A stretch of DNA of 45,767 nt from Streptomyces fuscigenes (GCF_021556455.1 NZ_JAKGCV010000009.1:1-45767), one strand, 5' to 3'; counted from the first letter of the stretch, positions 16,659-25,293 are shown. Notes: generated from the letters alone by a model not told the origin. Numbers and translations: made by a program.

Positions 16659-18644
16659 ATGACCAATCCCGGCCCGCGGTCGCGCCGAATGGCGGTCGTG
16701 ACTGGAGATACGGAAGTCGACGCGCGGAAGGACCGCCCCGGGCGCCGGGGTGGCCGGGCGCTGCGCGTCCTCATGGGCTCGGCGAGCGGTGCGGTCGCCG
16801 GTTTCGCGGCGCTCGCCGTGGCGGAACTCGTCTCGGCCGCCGTGCGGCCGGAGGCCAGTCCCGTCACGGTGGTCGGCGGCGCAGCCGTCGACCGGACCCC
16901 GCCCGAGCTCAAGGACTTCGCGGTCCGCCACTTCGGCACCGAGGACAAGGCGGTGCTGCAGTTGGGCATCGTGGTGGTGCTCGCCCTGTTCGCCTTCGCG
17001 GTGGGGGCGTTGGCCGTTCGGCACCGGCGGATCGGCGCCGTGGTGGCGCTGCTGTTCGGCGTCGTGGGCGTCGCCGCGGCGGTCACCCGGCCCGACGCCC
17101 GCCCTTCCGACGTCCTGCCGTCCGCGGTGGGTGGGGTGGTGGCCGGCTGCTTGCTGTACTGGCTCGTCGGCCGCGTCCCCGGCGTTCCGGCCTCCACTGC
17201 CGTCGGCGCGGGGAAGGCCGCGAGCCTCTCCGGCGGCGGCGGCGCGGCAGGCACGACTGCGTACGGGGACCGGTCGGGCAGGGCGCCACGGGGCGCCTCT
17301 CGAAGCACGCCCGAGCACGGGAACGACGCGGGCCGGACCTCGGCCGGCGGGCTCCCGGGCCCGACCGGTGCGCCTCTCGCGTCCGGCAAGGCCGCGTCCG
17401 GCAAGGCCGCGTCGGGCAAGGCCGAGTCCGGCAAGTCCGAGCCCGGGAAGGTCGCGTCCGGGACGGCCGAGGCGGAGACGGTTGAGCCCGGGAGGGTTGA
17501 GCCCCGTGCGGCTGAGCCCGAGGGCGCTGAGTCCGGCGTGATCGGGCGCGGGGCGTTCGACCGCCGGGGGTTCGTCGTGGCGGCCACCGCGGCTGCCGCG
17601 GTGTCGGCCGGGGCGGGCGCCCTCGGGCGGCACCTCAACGCCGACAAGCTGGCGGCGGAGGCGGCCGACCGTGCCGACATCGTGCTGCCGCGTCCGGTCT
17701 CCACGGCTCGGCCGGTCCCCGCGGAGGCGCACCCGAACGTGGCGGGGCTCAGCCCCTTCGTGACGGCGAACAAGGACTTCTACCGGGTGGACACGGCGCT
17801 GGCGGTGCCGCACGTGGACGCCGGGGCCTGGAGGCTGCGCCTGCACGGCAAGGGGGTGCGGCGGCCGGTGACGTTCACCTTCCAGGACCTGCTGCGCCGG
17901 GACCTGATCGAGCGGCACATCACGCTCACCTGCGTGTCGAACCAGGTCGGTGGCCCCTACGTCGGCAACGCCCGCTGGATCGGAGTGCGCCTGGCCGACG
18001 TGCTCAAGGAGGCCGGAGTCAGGCCGCCGTCACAGGGCGGCCCCGCCGACCAGCTGGTGGCCCGTTCCGTGGACGGCATGACGATCGGCTCCCCGGTCGA
18101 GACGGTCATGGACGGCAGGGACGCGCTCCTCGCGGTCGGCATGAACGGCGAGCCGCTGCCGTTCGCCCACGGTTTCCCCGTGCGGATGGTGGTGCCCGGC
18201 CTGTACGGGTACGTCTCGGCCTGCAAGTGGCTCACCGACCTCGAACTGACCACGTTCGACGACTTCGACGCCTACTGGGTCAAGCGCACGTGGTCGCGCG
18301 AGGCGCCGATCAAGACCGAGTCCCGCATCGACACGCCGCGGCCCTTCGCGAGCCCGAAGGCCGGCGTCGTGCCCGTCGCCGGTGTGGCGTGGGCCCAGCA
18401 CCGGGGCATAGCGCGCGTCGAGGTCCGCGTCGACGGCGGGGCCTGGCACGACGCCGAGCTCGGCGCGGAGGACACCAGCGACACCTGGCGCCAGTGGGTG
18501 TGGCCGTGGAAGGCCGCCTCCGGCAGCCACACCCTGGAAGTCAGGGCCACCGACCGCACGGGCCACACGCAGACCGAGCATCGCGTCGGGACCGTGCCGA
18601 ACGGTGCCACCGGCTGGCATTCGGTGGTGGTCGCCGTGACGTGA
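16659..18644 (+). CDS. Membrane-anchored molybdopterin-dependent (sulfite-oxidase-fold) oxidoreductase
   Basis: 661 residues in three parts. Residues about 30-175 form an N-terminal membrane domain with about four helices. Residues 175-300 are a low-complexity Ala/Ser/Gly/Lys/Glu linker partly built from a 15-bp repeat (ASGKA units at 17379-17468), ending in another helix (FDRRGFVVAATAAAAVSAGAGALG). The rest is the sulfite-oxidase-like molybdopterin domain: FYRVDTALAVPHVDAGAWRLRLHG, then HITLTCVSNQVGGPYVGNARWIGVRL with the molybdenum-ligand cysteine, GFPVRMVVPGLYGYVSACKWL, and a C-terminal dimerisation domain (VAWAQHRGIARVEVRVDGGAW). Probably faces outside the membrane. Tandem with the fasciclin gene. 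Confidence 0.9.
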   Translation: MTNPGPRSRRMAVVTGDTEVDARKDRPGRRGGRALRVLMGSASGAVAGFAALAVAELVSAAVRPEASPVTVVGGAAVDRTPPELKDFAVRHFGTEDKAVLQLGIVVVLALFAFAVGALAVRHRRIGAVVALLFGVVGVAAAVTRPDARPSDVLPSAVGGVVAGCLLYWLVGRVPGVPASTAVGAGKAASLSGGGGAAGTTAYGDRSGRAPRGASRSTPEHGNDAGRTSAGGLPGPTGAPLASGKAASGKAASGKAESGKSEPGKVASGTAEAETVEPGRVEPRAAEPEGAESGVIGRGAFDRRGFVVAATAAAAVSAGAGALGRHLNADKLAAEAADRADIVLPRPVSTARPVPAEAHPNVAGLSPFVTANKDFYRVDTALAVPHVDAGAWRLRLHGKGVRRPVTFTFQDLLRRDLIERHITLTCVSNQVGGPYVGNARWIGVRLADVLKEAGVRPPSQGGPADQLVARSVDGMTIGSPVETVMDGRDALLAVGMNGEPLPFAHGFPVRMVVPGLYGYVSACKWLTDLELTTFDDFDAYWVKRTWSREAPIKTESRIDTPRPFASPKAGVVPVAGVAWAQHRGIARVEVRVDGGAWHDAELGAEDTSDTWRQWVWPWKAASGSHTLEVRATDRTGHTQTEHRVGTVPNGATGWHSVVVAVT

Positions 18645-18802
18645 CACCACTGCCCCGCGCCCGCCGGAACCGCCGCGGTCCGGTGGCGACTTCGATCCCC
18701 AACGGTCCCGGGCCGGCGGGCCTCACCCCGTTCCGGGTCCCCCGCAAGACCAACCCCCCTCTGGGTGCACGACCCGTGCGCCGCATACGAAAGAGAGTCC
18801 AC

Positions 18803-19459
18803 ATGCGTACCAACCGTTTCCAGCGCACCGCCGTCCTCGCTGCCACCGCGCTGGCGCTGCCGGTCGTCCTGACCGCGTGCTCCAGCGACAACGGCAAGGA
18901 CAGCGGCAGCTCGGGCGCGTCCGCCGCGTCCTCCGCGCCGATGCCTTCGAAGTCGTCCATGTCGAGCCAGTCGAGCACGATGGACAAGCCCTTCGGTCCC
19001 GCGTGTGCGTCCGTGCCGAAGAGCGGCGCCGGAAGCTTCAACGGCATGGCGCAGGACCCGGTCGCGACGGCCGCGTCGAACAACCCGGACCTGTCGACGC
19101 TGGTCACGGCCGTGAAGAAGGCGGGCCTCGTCGACACCCTGAACAGCGCCAAGAACATCACCGTGTTCGCGCCGACCAACGAGGCGTTCGCCAAGATCCC
19201 GAAGGCGCAGCTGGACAAGGTGCTGAGCGACAAGGCGATGCTGACGAAGATCCTGACGTACCACGTCGTCGGCCAGAAGGTGACGCCCTCCCAGCTCGGC
19301 AGCGGCTCCTTCACGTCGCTGGAGAAGGAGAAGGTCATGACGTCCGGCTCCGGCGAGTCGTTCAAGGTGAACGGCGCCTCGAACATCGTCTGCGGGAACG
19401 TGCCGACCTCCAACGCCACGGTCTACATCATCGACAGCGTGCTCATGCCGAAGATGTGA
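18803..19459 (+). CDS. Fasciclin-domain lipoprotein (Mpt70/Mpt83-like)
   Basis: 218 residues. A lipoprotein signal (RTAVLAATALALPVVLTACSS, lipobox LTAC) is followed by a Ser/Ala/Met-rich linker. A single FAS1 domain follows: NPDLSTLVTAVKKAGLVDTLNSAKNITVFAPTNEAFAKIP (H1 motif) and ILTYHVVGQKVTPSQL, ending VYIIDSVLMPKM (H2 motif). It closely follows the architecture of mycobacterial MPT70/MPT83, the best-known SigK targets. Cys pairs (PACAS and NIVCGN) match the disulphide of secreted FAS1 proteins. ATG 18803 gives the signal peptide; only a modest AGAGAG lies upstream. The stop codon falls in the first unit of a 15-bp tandem repeat. Confidence 0.93.
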   Translation: MRTNRFQRTAVLAATALALPVVLTACSSDNGKDSGSSGASAASSAPMPSKSSMSSQSSTMDKPFGPACASVPKSGAGSFNGMAQDPVATAASNNPDLSTLVTAVKKAGLVDTLNSAKNITVFAPTNEAFAKIPKAQLDKVLSDKAMLTKILTYHVVGQKVTPSQLGSGSFTSLEKEKVMTSGSGESFKVNGASNIVCGNVPTSNATVYIIDSVLMPKM

Positions 19460-19512
19460 GCACCGAAGATGTGAGCACCGGCGATGTGAGTACCGGAGAC
19501 GTGAGTACCGAG
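19453..19512. repeat. 15-bp tandem repeat (4 units) overlapping the fasciclin stop
   Basis: Units starting GATGTGAGCACCG at 19453, 19468, 19483 and 19498 with small changes. Each unit carries an in-frame TGA, so the fasciclin stop is effectively repeated four times. Confidence 0.8.
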
Positions 19513-19594
19513 GACACAGGTCCCGGGGACGCACGCGTCGACGACGCCGGCACCCGAGAGTAGGCAGCTGGGGGCCTCGAACCGAGGATGCTCG

Positions 19595-19633
19595 AACGCC
19601 GGGTACGTGGCACCGCGCCACGCACCCGGCGTT
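19595..19633. terminator. Strong hairpin, probable bidirectional terminator
   Basis: AACGCCGGGT (19595-19604) and CGTGGC (19606-19611) pair with GCCACG (19617-19622) and ACCCGGCGTT (19624-19633), giving a 16-bp stem with one A/C mismatch and a 5-nt loop. It lies between the convergent fasciclin and rskA genes. Confidence 0.75.
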
Positions 19634-19636
19634 TCG

Positions 19637-19700
19637 GTGTGCCTGTGTGCCTGTGTGCCTGTGTGCCTGTGTGCCTGTGTGTCCTTGTGTCCGAGTGCGC
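19637..19700. repeat. 8-bp tandem repeat GTGTGCCT
   Basis: Five exact units from 19637 to 19676, then degenerate copies to about 19700. The remaining spacer to 20025 (about 325 bp) is gene-free and also repetitive (GTGCTTGTCGTGAGTGTC twice near 19880-19915). Confidence 0.85.
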
Positions 19701-20025
19701 CGGCGCGCCGGCGCGCCGGCGTGTCGGCGTGCCCGTGTGTCGGTGTCCGGGGCAGGGGGAACAGGCGGGCACCGCGTCGCGGGGCCGGCCCGATTCGGTC
19801 CGGACGTGCCACCGCCCTGACCGGTCACTGTCAGGGCCGGGCAGGGCGGATGGTGCGCGCCGTGCGTGTCACGCGCGCCGTGCTTGTCGTGAGTGTCGTG
19901 CTTGTCGTGAGTGTCCTGGGGATCTTGTGGTTTGGCGCGAGAGCGGGGCTCCGACGTGTCAGCCGTGGCCGTAGGGCTACCGGTGGTCGATTCGTAGCCG
20001 CCGCGACTCGCGGCAGCTGCCGTCG

Positions 20026-20778
20026 TCAGGCGGGGAAGCGCATCAGCGCCAGCGGGTCGGACGTCGGTGCCGCGGAACCGCCGGCCGGCTCCACTGTGAT
20101 GCCCATGCCCGACGCCTTGCCGATGTGGCCCGTCAGAAGGACGGCCTGCGAAGGCGAGGCGGAGGTCATGAGTCCGGCGGGCCGCATCGTGCCACCGTCG
20201 TCGTACCAGAGCTGGTAGACCTTGCCCGAGGGCGGCTTCGGCAGCCCGGAGGCGATGAACGCGGCCCGGCCCTGGGAGTGCGAGACGACGACCGTGCCGG
20301 CGGCCCCGTTGCTCAGCTTGCCGACGGCGGTCCGTGCGTCCGGCGCCGACAGGACGCCGGCGAGGAGGCTGGACTCGTGACGGGCGGCCTGGGCCTGGGC
20401 CCGGGCGTCCTGCGCCTCGCTGTGCTGCCAGGCCGCAACGCCGCCGAAGGCGGCCGCCGCTGCCACGCAGGCGGCGAGCGCCCACCGCGCCAGCGCGCGC
20501 CTGCGCCGGTCGTTCGCACCGGGCCTGCCGGGCTGCGGGACGGCGGGCGGCAGCTGGCGCTCGGTCGCGACGAGCTGCATGACGCGTTCCTTCATGATGC
20601 TCGGCGGGACCACGGACACGGCGAGGCCGAGGCGGCCCGCGGTCGCCGACAGCTCGGCCACCTCCTGGGCGCACGCCGGGCACGCCAGCAGGTGCCGTTC
20701 GAACTCGGCGCTCTCCGCGGGGTCGAGTGCGTGCAGCGCGTAGGCGCCGGTCAGTGTGTGCAGGTCGGCGGTGGTCAT
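20026..20778 (-). CDS. rskA: Anti-sigma-K factor RskA
   Basis: 250 residues. The N-terminal anti-sigma domain reads LHTLTGAYALHALDPAESAEFERHLLACPACAQEVAEL, with a His-x3-Cys-x2-Cys zinc-type motif. One transmembrane helix follows (ALARWALAACVAAAAAFGGVAAW near residues 92-115). The outer RskA C-terminal domain contains VVSHSQGRAAFIASGLPKPPSGKVYQLWYDDGGTMRPAGLM. This is the standard RskA layout, a membrane regulator that releases its sigma factor after regulated proteolysis. It overlaps the sigma gene by 4 nt (ATGA). Confidence 0.93.
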   Translation of the reverse strand: MTTADLHTLTGAYALHALDPAESAEFERHLLACPACAQEVAELSATAGRLGLAVSVVPPSIMKERVMQLVATERQLPPAVPQPGRPGANDRRRRALARWALAACVAAAAAFGGVAAWQHSEAQDARAQAQAARHESSLLAGVLSAPDARTAVGKLSNGAAGTVVVSHSQGRAAFIASGLPKPPSGKVYQLWYDDGGTMRPAGLMTSASPSQAVLLTGHIGKASGMGITVEPAGGSAAPTSDPLALMRFPA

Positions 20779-21359
20779 GCCGTCACCCCCAGGCAGTCGC
20801 GCAGCCGGATCAGACCGTCTCTGAGCCGGGTCTTCACGGTGCCGAGCGGCACCGACAGCAGTTCGGCGACCTCGCGGTACAGCAGGCCCTGGTAGTACGC
20901 GAGCGTCACGGACTGCCGCTGGAGTTCGGTGAGCGTGCGCAGGCAGCGGCGCACCTGTTCGCGTTCGAGGCGGGCCTCGACCTGTTCGGTGACCTCGTCG
21001 AACGACGGGGTGCGCTCCAGCAGCGCTGCCTTCTGCTCGCGGTCGCTCGCCGCCTGGACCGAGCGGACGCGGTCCACGGCGCGCCGGTGCGCCAGCGTCA
21101 TCACCCAGGTCATCCCGCTGCCCTTGTCGTGCCGGTAGCGGGCGGCCATCCGCCAGACCTCGAGCAGCACCTCCTGCGCGACTTCCTCGGACTGCGCCGG
21201 GTCGCGCAGGACGGACCGTACGAGTCCGAGGACGGGGCCGCTGACCATGTCGTAGACGCGGGAGAACGCCGCCTGGTCACCCCGCGCGACCCGTTCGAGC
21301 AGTTCCTCGAGGTCGGGTCCCACGGGGACGGGTTCGCCGATGTGAACGGCCTCTTTCAC
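20775..21359 (-). CDS. sigK: ECF sigma factor, SigK type
   Basis: 194 residues. Region 2 is DQAAFSRVYDMVSGPVLGLVRSVLRDPAQSEEVAQEVLLEVWRMAARYRHDKGSGMTWVMTLAHRRAVDRVR. Region 4 is LTELQRQSVTLAYYQGLLYREVAELLSVPLGTVKTRLRDGLIRLRDCLG. The WVMTLAHRRAVDRVR block and the RskA partner identify the SigK/SigL-type ECF19-like group. GTG start at 21359 with GGAGGAGA upstream. Expected to drive the nearby fasciclin, molybdopterin and lipid operon genes, as SigK does in M. tuberculosis (inference from synteny). Confidence 0.92.
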   Translation of the reverse strand: MKEAVHIGEPVPVGPDLEELLERVARGDQAAFSRVYDMVSGPVLGLVRSVLRDPAQSEEVAQEVLLEVWRMAARYRHDKGSGMTWVMTLAHRRAVDRVRSVQAASDREQKAALLERTPSFDEVTEQVEARLEREQVRRCLRTLTELQRQSVTLAYYQGLLYREVAELLSVPLGTVKTRLRDGLIRLRDCLGVTA

Positions 21360-21800
21360 GCGGTTCTCCTCCGGATGTGATGCGTCGCGCGCGGCGTCGA
21401 CCGCGGAACGTCAACGCACATTCGTTGCGGCAGCCGAACGGGATTGGTCCGGGCACGGCGCGGCCGGCCCCCCGGCTTGTTCCGCCGGGCGGCTTGCGTC
21501 CGCCGCTCTGCTCCGTCATGCCGGCCGGCGTATTCGGTCCCCGTACCCCGGTGCCGGCCGGAGTCCGTGCGGAGCACGACCCCGAGTGTCGTGCGGAGCA
21601 CGACCCCGAGCGCACCTACCCCGTCCTGAGCGGCGGACTCCTCGCCGGCACGTGCCTCCGGCCGGTGTGCGGGGGCAGGGGACACGTGATGACTCGTTGG
21701 GTACGGTGGGACACGCAACGTGACAGGTGGGTGGACGGGCGGGGCGCATCGGGTCGATCGGCGCCGGGCCCCGACCGACAGGGGAGGGAGCCCGCAGCAC
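21360..21800. other. Gene-free spacer with 20-bp direct repeat
   Basis: 441 bp between the divergent sigK and GNAT genes. A perfect 20-bp direct repeat, GTGCGGAGCACGACCCCGAG, occurs at 21567-21586 and 21591-21610 (24-bp period), about 200 bp from either start. No small gene is visible. Confidence 0.6.
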
Positions 21801-22691
21801 ATGAGTGGTCACGACGCGTCGGCGTCCGGCGGGAGCGGGGGGCTGGTCGTGGCGCCCGCGTCGGCGGCCGAGTGGGCCCTGGTGGAGCAGTGGGCCGCCG
21901 ACGAGAACTGGAACCCTGGTCTCCGGGACGTCGCCTGCTTCCATCCGACGGACCCCGGGGGCTTCTTCGTGGGCCGGCTCGACGGCCGCCCGGTGTCCGC
22001 GGTCTCGGTGGTCAGGTACTCCGAGGCGTACGCGTTCCTCGGCTACTACCTCGTCCGCCCCGACCTGCGCGGCCGCGGCCTCGGCCGCGCGACCTGGCGC
22101 GCCGCGCTCCCGCACGCGGGGAGGCGGACCGTCGGCCTGGACGCCGTCCCGGAACAGGAGCCCGCCTACCGGCGGTCGGGCTTCGCCGCGGCGTACCGGT
22201 CCGTGCGGTACGGGGGGCGGCCCGCACCCGTGCGGCCGCCGGGCGAACGGATCGCCGCAGGCGTGGAGCGTGCGGCGCCGGACGGGCTCGACGCCGTCGC
22301 AGCGTACGACGCGCCCTGCTTCCCGGCCGGACGGCGCGCCTTCCTCGCCCGCTGGCTCGCCGAGCCCGGGCACGTGGCATACGTACGGATGCGGGGCGGG
22401 ACGATCAGGGGCTACGGGGTGATCCGCCCGGCGAGGTCGGGCCACCGCGTCGGCCCGCTGTTCGCCGACACACCCGAGGACGCGGGCGCACTGCTCGACG
22501 CGCTGCTCTCGCACGCGGATCCGGCGGGGAGCGTCGCCGTGGACGTCCCCGAGGGTCATGCGTCCGCCCGTGCGGTCGTGGAGGAGCGGGGGCTGGCGGC
22601 GCAGTGGCACACGGTGCGGATGTACGCGGGCCCCGCGCCGCGCATCGCGTCGGCAAGGATCTTCGGCAGCACCAGCCTCGAACTCGGCTGA
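21801..22691 (+). CDS. GNAT N-acetyltransferase with C-terminal Acetyltransf_18-like domain
   Basis: 296 residues. The GNAT half contains RDVACFHPTDPGGFFVGRLDGRPVSAVSVVRYSEAYAFLGYYLVRPDLRGRGLGRATW; the R/Q-x-x-G-x-G/A acetyl-CoA loop is RGRGLG. The second half, DAPCFPAGRRAFLARWLAEPGHVAYVRMRGG and RVGPLFADTPEDAGALLDALL, matches the C-terminal domain of YitH/DUF1248-type acetyltransferases. Substrate unknown. ATG 21801 has GGGGAGGGAG about 10 nt upstream. Monocistronic. Confidence 0.87.
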   Translation: MSGHDASASGGSGGLVVAPASAAEWALVEQWAADENWNPGLRDVACFHPTDPGGFFVGRLDGRPVSAVSVVRYSEAYAFLGYYLVRPDLRGRGLGRATWRAALPHAGRRTVGLDAVPEQEPAYRRSGFAAAYRSVRYGGRPAPVRPPGERIAAGVERAAPDGLDAVAAYDAPCFPAGRRAFLARWLAEPGHVAYVRMRGGTIRGYGVIRPARSGHRVGPLFADTPEDAGALLDALLSHADPAGSVAVDVPEGHASARAVVEERGLAAQWHTVRMYAGPAPRIASARIFGSTSLELG

Positions 22692-22809
22692 TCGCCTTGC
22701 GGCCATTGCGGCCGTCGCGGCCATTGCGGCCATTGCGGCCGTCGTGGCCCTGGGCCGGCCCGCCCGACCGGATCGTCCGACGATCAGACCGTCTGTTGAG
22801 CAGTTCACC

Positions 22810-22880
22810 TGCTGAGGTGCTGAGGTGCTGAGGTGCTGAGGTGCTGAGCTGAGGTGCTGAGGTGCTGAGGTGCTGAGGTA
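22810..22880. repeat. 8-bp tandem repeat TGCTGAGG
   Basis: About nine units of TGCTGAGG with one interruption near 22848-22852. It lies 118 bp past the GNAT stop in the 523-bp convergent spacer to the GlxA-type regulator. GCGGCCATT-type repeats precede it near 22700-22745. Confidence 0.85.
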
Positions 22881-22933
22881 CCGACCCGCGCAGCCGGGAA
22901 GAGGCGCCGGGAAGAGGCCGGGGAGCCGGAGAA

Positions 22934-22966
22934 CGGCCGCTCCCGTTTCAGGTGCGGGAGCGGCCG
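22934..22966. terminator. Perfect 12-bp stem hairpin between convergent genes
   Basis: CGGCCGCTCCCG (22934-22945) pairs exactly with CGGGAGCGGCCG (22955-22966) around a 9-nt loop. Likely bidirectional terminator for the GNAT gene and the minus-strand regulator. Confidence 0.75.
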
Positions 22967-23214
22967 CCGGGGCGGCGCGAGGACGGAGCGGGGGAGCGCT
23001 CGCGACCTGCGTCGTTGCCCCCCTTCCTCGTATCACAGAAACGAGCCGGTGATGCCTGCCCGGACCGGACTGGCGCAGGGTCGGCACGAGGCGTGGAAAC
23101 ACGCGGAACGGTGCGGAGCGCGTACGAGGGGGAGCGGTCGCGGCCGGCGGACGGGCCGGGCGTGCCGGACGGGGCGTGCCGTACGGGGCTCCCGGCATGG
23201 GCGCCCACCTCTCC

Positions 23215-24420
23215 TCAGCGGGTCGGCGACGGCCCGGTGCGCGGCGCGAAGCGCTCGCGGTATCCCGTGGGGGTGAGGCCCGTCTGGCGGCGCATCAGAG
23301 TCCTCAGGTGGCAGGCCGTACCGAGGCCGCTCGACCGGGCCACCACGTCGAGGCGCACCTCGCCGCGTTCGATCAGCCGGCACGCCAGGGCGACCCGTTC
23401 CGCGGTGAGCCAGGCGAGCGGCGTGGTGCCCAGTTCGGATCGGAAGCGCCGGTGCAGGGTCGCGGCGCTGACGCTCGCGTACGCGGCCATGCCGGCGACC
23501 GACAGCGGTTCGTCCAGCCGGTCGCGGGCCCACTCCAGCAGGCGTGTCAGTGACGCCTCCGGGACCGCCGGCACCGGACGTTCGACGAACTGCCGCTGGC
23601 CGCCCTCGCGGTGGCCCGAGAACACGAGCCGGCGCCCCACCGCGTTCGCCACCTCGCTGCCGTGGTCGAGCGCGATCAGGTGCAGACACAGGTCGAGCGC
23701 GGCGGCGCTGCCCGCGGCGGTGAAGACGTTGCCGTCGTGGACGTAGAGGACGTCGGGATCGAGGCGCACGGCGGGGAAGCGCTCGGAGAACAGGTTCGCC
23801 CACCGCCAGTGGGTGGTGGCGCGGCGCCCGTCCAGGACCCCCGCCGCTGCGAGGGTGAACGCGCCGGTGCAGAAGCTGACCATGCGCGCCCCGCGTTCGG
23901 CGGCCCGCCGCACGGCGCGCACGACCTCGGGGGAAGGCCCGGCCTCGGGGTCGGGACGGTTGGGGACGATGACGGTGTCCGCGTGCTCGGTGGCATCGAG
24001 GCCGGCAACGCCGGTCATCGTGAACATCCCGAGGTGCATGTCGACGGCCGGTCGTGCGGCACACAGCGTGAGCTCGTACCAGGCGCGGCCGAGTTCCGGC
24101 CTGCGCAGGCCGAACAGCTCGGTGGCCACGCCCAGTTCGAACGGGTTGGAGCCCTCGTCGACGAGGAGCGCCACCGAGTGCGGCGTCGTGGCCGCCGAGG
24201 GGTGGGGCGGGCCTCCGGCGTCCGCTGCGCCCGGGGGCTTCGTCCCGGCACCTCGGACCTCTGCGGCGCGGCCCGTGTCGGGACCGGGTCCGTTGCCGGT
24301 TCCGTTGCCGGGTCCGATCCCGCCGCCGGCGCGACCGTCCGGGCCGGTGGGCCGGGGCGGGCGGCCCGGGCTCCCGGAAGGGGACATCCCCGGCGGCTGA
24401 TGCGAGGATCGGAGCGACAT
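23215..24420 (-). CDS. GlxA-type transcriptional regulator (DJ-1/PfpI plus AraC HTH)
   Basis: 401 residues. The first 75 are a Gly/Pro-rich extension of doubtful status, with an alternative ATG 11 codons downstream. Residues about 80-250 form a DJ-1/PfpI domain (HSVALLVDEGSNPFELGVATELFGLRRPEL, and ARMVSFCTGAFTLAAAGVLDGRRATTHW with the nucleophile-elbow-like Cys). The C-terminal 110 residues are a double helix-turn-helix AraC domain (LSVAGMAAYASVSAATLHRRFRSELGTTPLAWLTAERV and GLGTACHLRTLMRRQTGLTPTGYRERF). It is divergent from the cupin gene 51 bp away, a likely regulatory target. Confidence 0.9.
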   Translation of the reverse strand: MSLRSSHQPPGMSPSGSPGRPPRPTGPDGRAGGGIGPGNGTGNGPGPDTGRAAEVRGAGTKPPGAADAGGPPHPSAATTPHSVALLVDEGSNPFELGVATELFGLRRPELGRAWYELTLCAARPAVDMHLGMFTMTGVAGLDATEHADTVIVPNRPDPEAGPSPEVVRAVRRAAERGARMVSFCTGAFTLAAAGVLDGRRATTHWRWANLFSERFPAVRLDPDVLYVHDGNVFTAAGSAAALDLCLHLIALDHGSEVANAVGRRLVFSGHREGGQRQFVERPVPAVPEASLTRLLEWARDRLDEPLSVAGMAAYASVSAATLHRRFRSELGTTPLAWLTAERVALACRLIERGEVRLDVVARSSGLGTACHLRTLMRRQTGLTPTGYRERFAPRTGPSPTR

Positions 24421-24471
24421 ATGCGATTCGTATCACTCGTGCGGCTGGACCGCCACGGGGACCATGGCCGC

Positions 24472-25119
24472 ATGACGACTTCGGACACACCGAACACGCC
24501 CGCCCCGGACGCCACACCCGCCGGCCAGAACACACCAGAGGCCACGGGCACGGGTACGGGCACGGACACGCACCCGCAGGCGGAGACTGAGGCGCCCACG
24601 GTCACAGAGGCGGCCACGGTCACAGAGGCGGCCACGGGCGGCGGCGCGGCCCGCCCGCGCGTGCCGATCGGCCTCGGCGAGGCTCTCGCGGGTTTCGAGG
24701 ACCTGTGGAGTCCGCGCATCGTGACGCGGGTGAACGACTACGACGTCCGGGTCGCCAAGGTGGCGGGCGACCACGTGTGGCACGTGCACGAGACGACCGA
24801 CGAGTTCTTCCTGGTGCTGGACGGCGAGCTGTCCATCGCTCTGCGCGAGGACGCGGAGCCGGGCGGCGAGGGCGCGGAGCCGGGCGGCGGGGGCACCGGC
24901 GGCGCGGCGGTCGGCGGCGGACGGGTGGAGCGCACGGTACGGCTGGAGCGTGGCGCGGTCTTCGTCGTGCCGAGAGGGGTCGAGCACCGGCCGTCGGCGC
25001 CCGGTGGCGCGTCGATCCTGATGTTCGAGCCCACCGGGACGCTCTCCGTCGGTGACCGGCACGACGAGCTTCCCGACCACGTGGATGCCACGACGGGACA
25101 CGCGCTGCACCGCCCGTAG
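24472..25119 (+). CDS. Cupin-domain protein
   Basis: 215 residues. A Thr/Glu/Ala-rich N-terminus (with TVTEAA repeats) is followed by a cupin: VNDYDVRVAKVAGDHVWHVHETTDEFFLVLDGELSIALRED (metal-binding His-x-His and Glu of motif 1) and LERGAVFVVPRGVEHRPSAPGGASILMFEP (motif 2). A 25-residue Gly-rich insertion sits between the motifs. Could be an isomerase, dioxygenase or binding protein. ATG 24472 is chosen; an in-frame ATG at 24421 directly adjoins the regulator start. Divergent from the GlxA-type regulator. Confidence 0.87.
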   Translation: MTTSDTPNTPAPDATPAGQNTPEATGTGTGTDTHPQAETEAPTVTEAATVTEAATGGGAARPRVPIGLGEALAGFEDLWSPRIVTRVNDYDVRVAKVAGDHVWHVHETTDEFFLVLDGELSIALREDAEPGGEGAEPGGGGTGGAAVGGGRVERTVRLERGAVFVVPRGVEHRPSAPGGASILMFEPTGTLSVGDRHDELPDHVDATTGHALHRP

Positions 25120-25172
25120 CCGCGTCAGCAGCAGCCGCACCTCGTCCGAAGCCGCCGCAGCCGCAGGCTCGT

Positions 25173-25216
25173 CCGAAGCCGAAGCCGAAGCCGAAGCCGA
25201 AGCCGAAGCCGAAGCC
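25173..25216. repeat. 6-bp tandem repeat CCGAAG
   Basis: Seven or so units of CCGAAG in the 174-bp convergent spacer between the cupin gene and the next minus-strand gene. Confidence 0.85.
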
Positions 25217-25293
25217 GCACCGCGCGTGGCGGGCCGCGGAGCCGCACCGCCCCTGGGCGCACCGTCCGCCGCCGGGCCCCGCCCGGCCGGGCC

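Noticed and set aside
16530..17918. Minus-strand extension upstream of the FAD oxidoreductase start
   Set aside because: Translation is Arg/Gly/Pro low complexity opposite the molybdopterin gene; the dinucleotide fold begins right after ATG 16529.
19453..19700. Tandem repeats considered as a CRISPR array
   Set aside because: Units are 8 and 15 bp, directly adjacent without spacers, and no cas genes are near.
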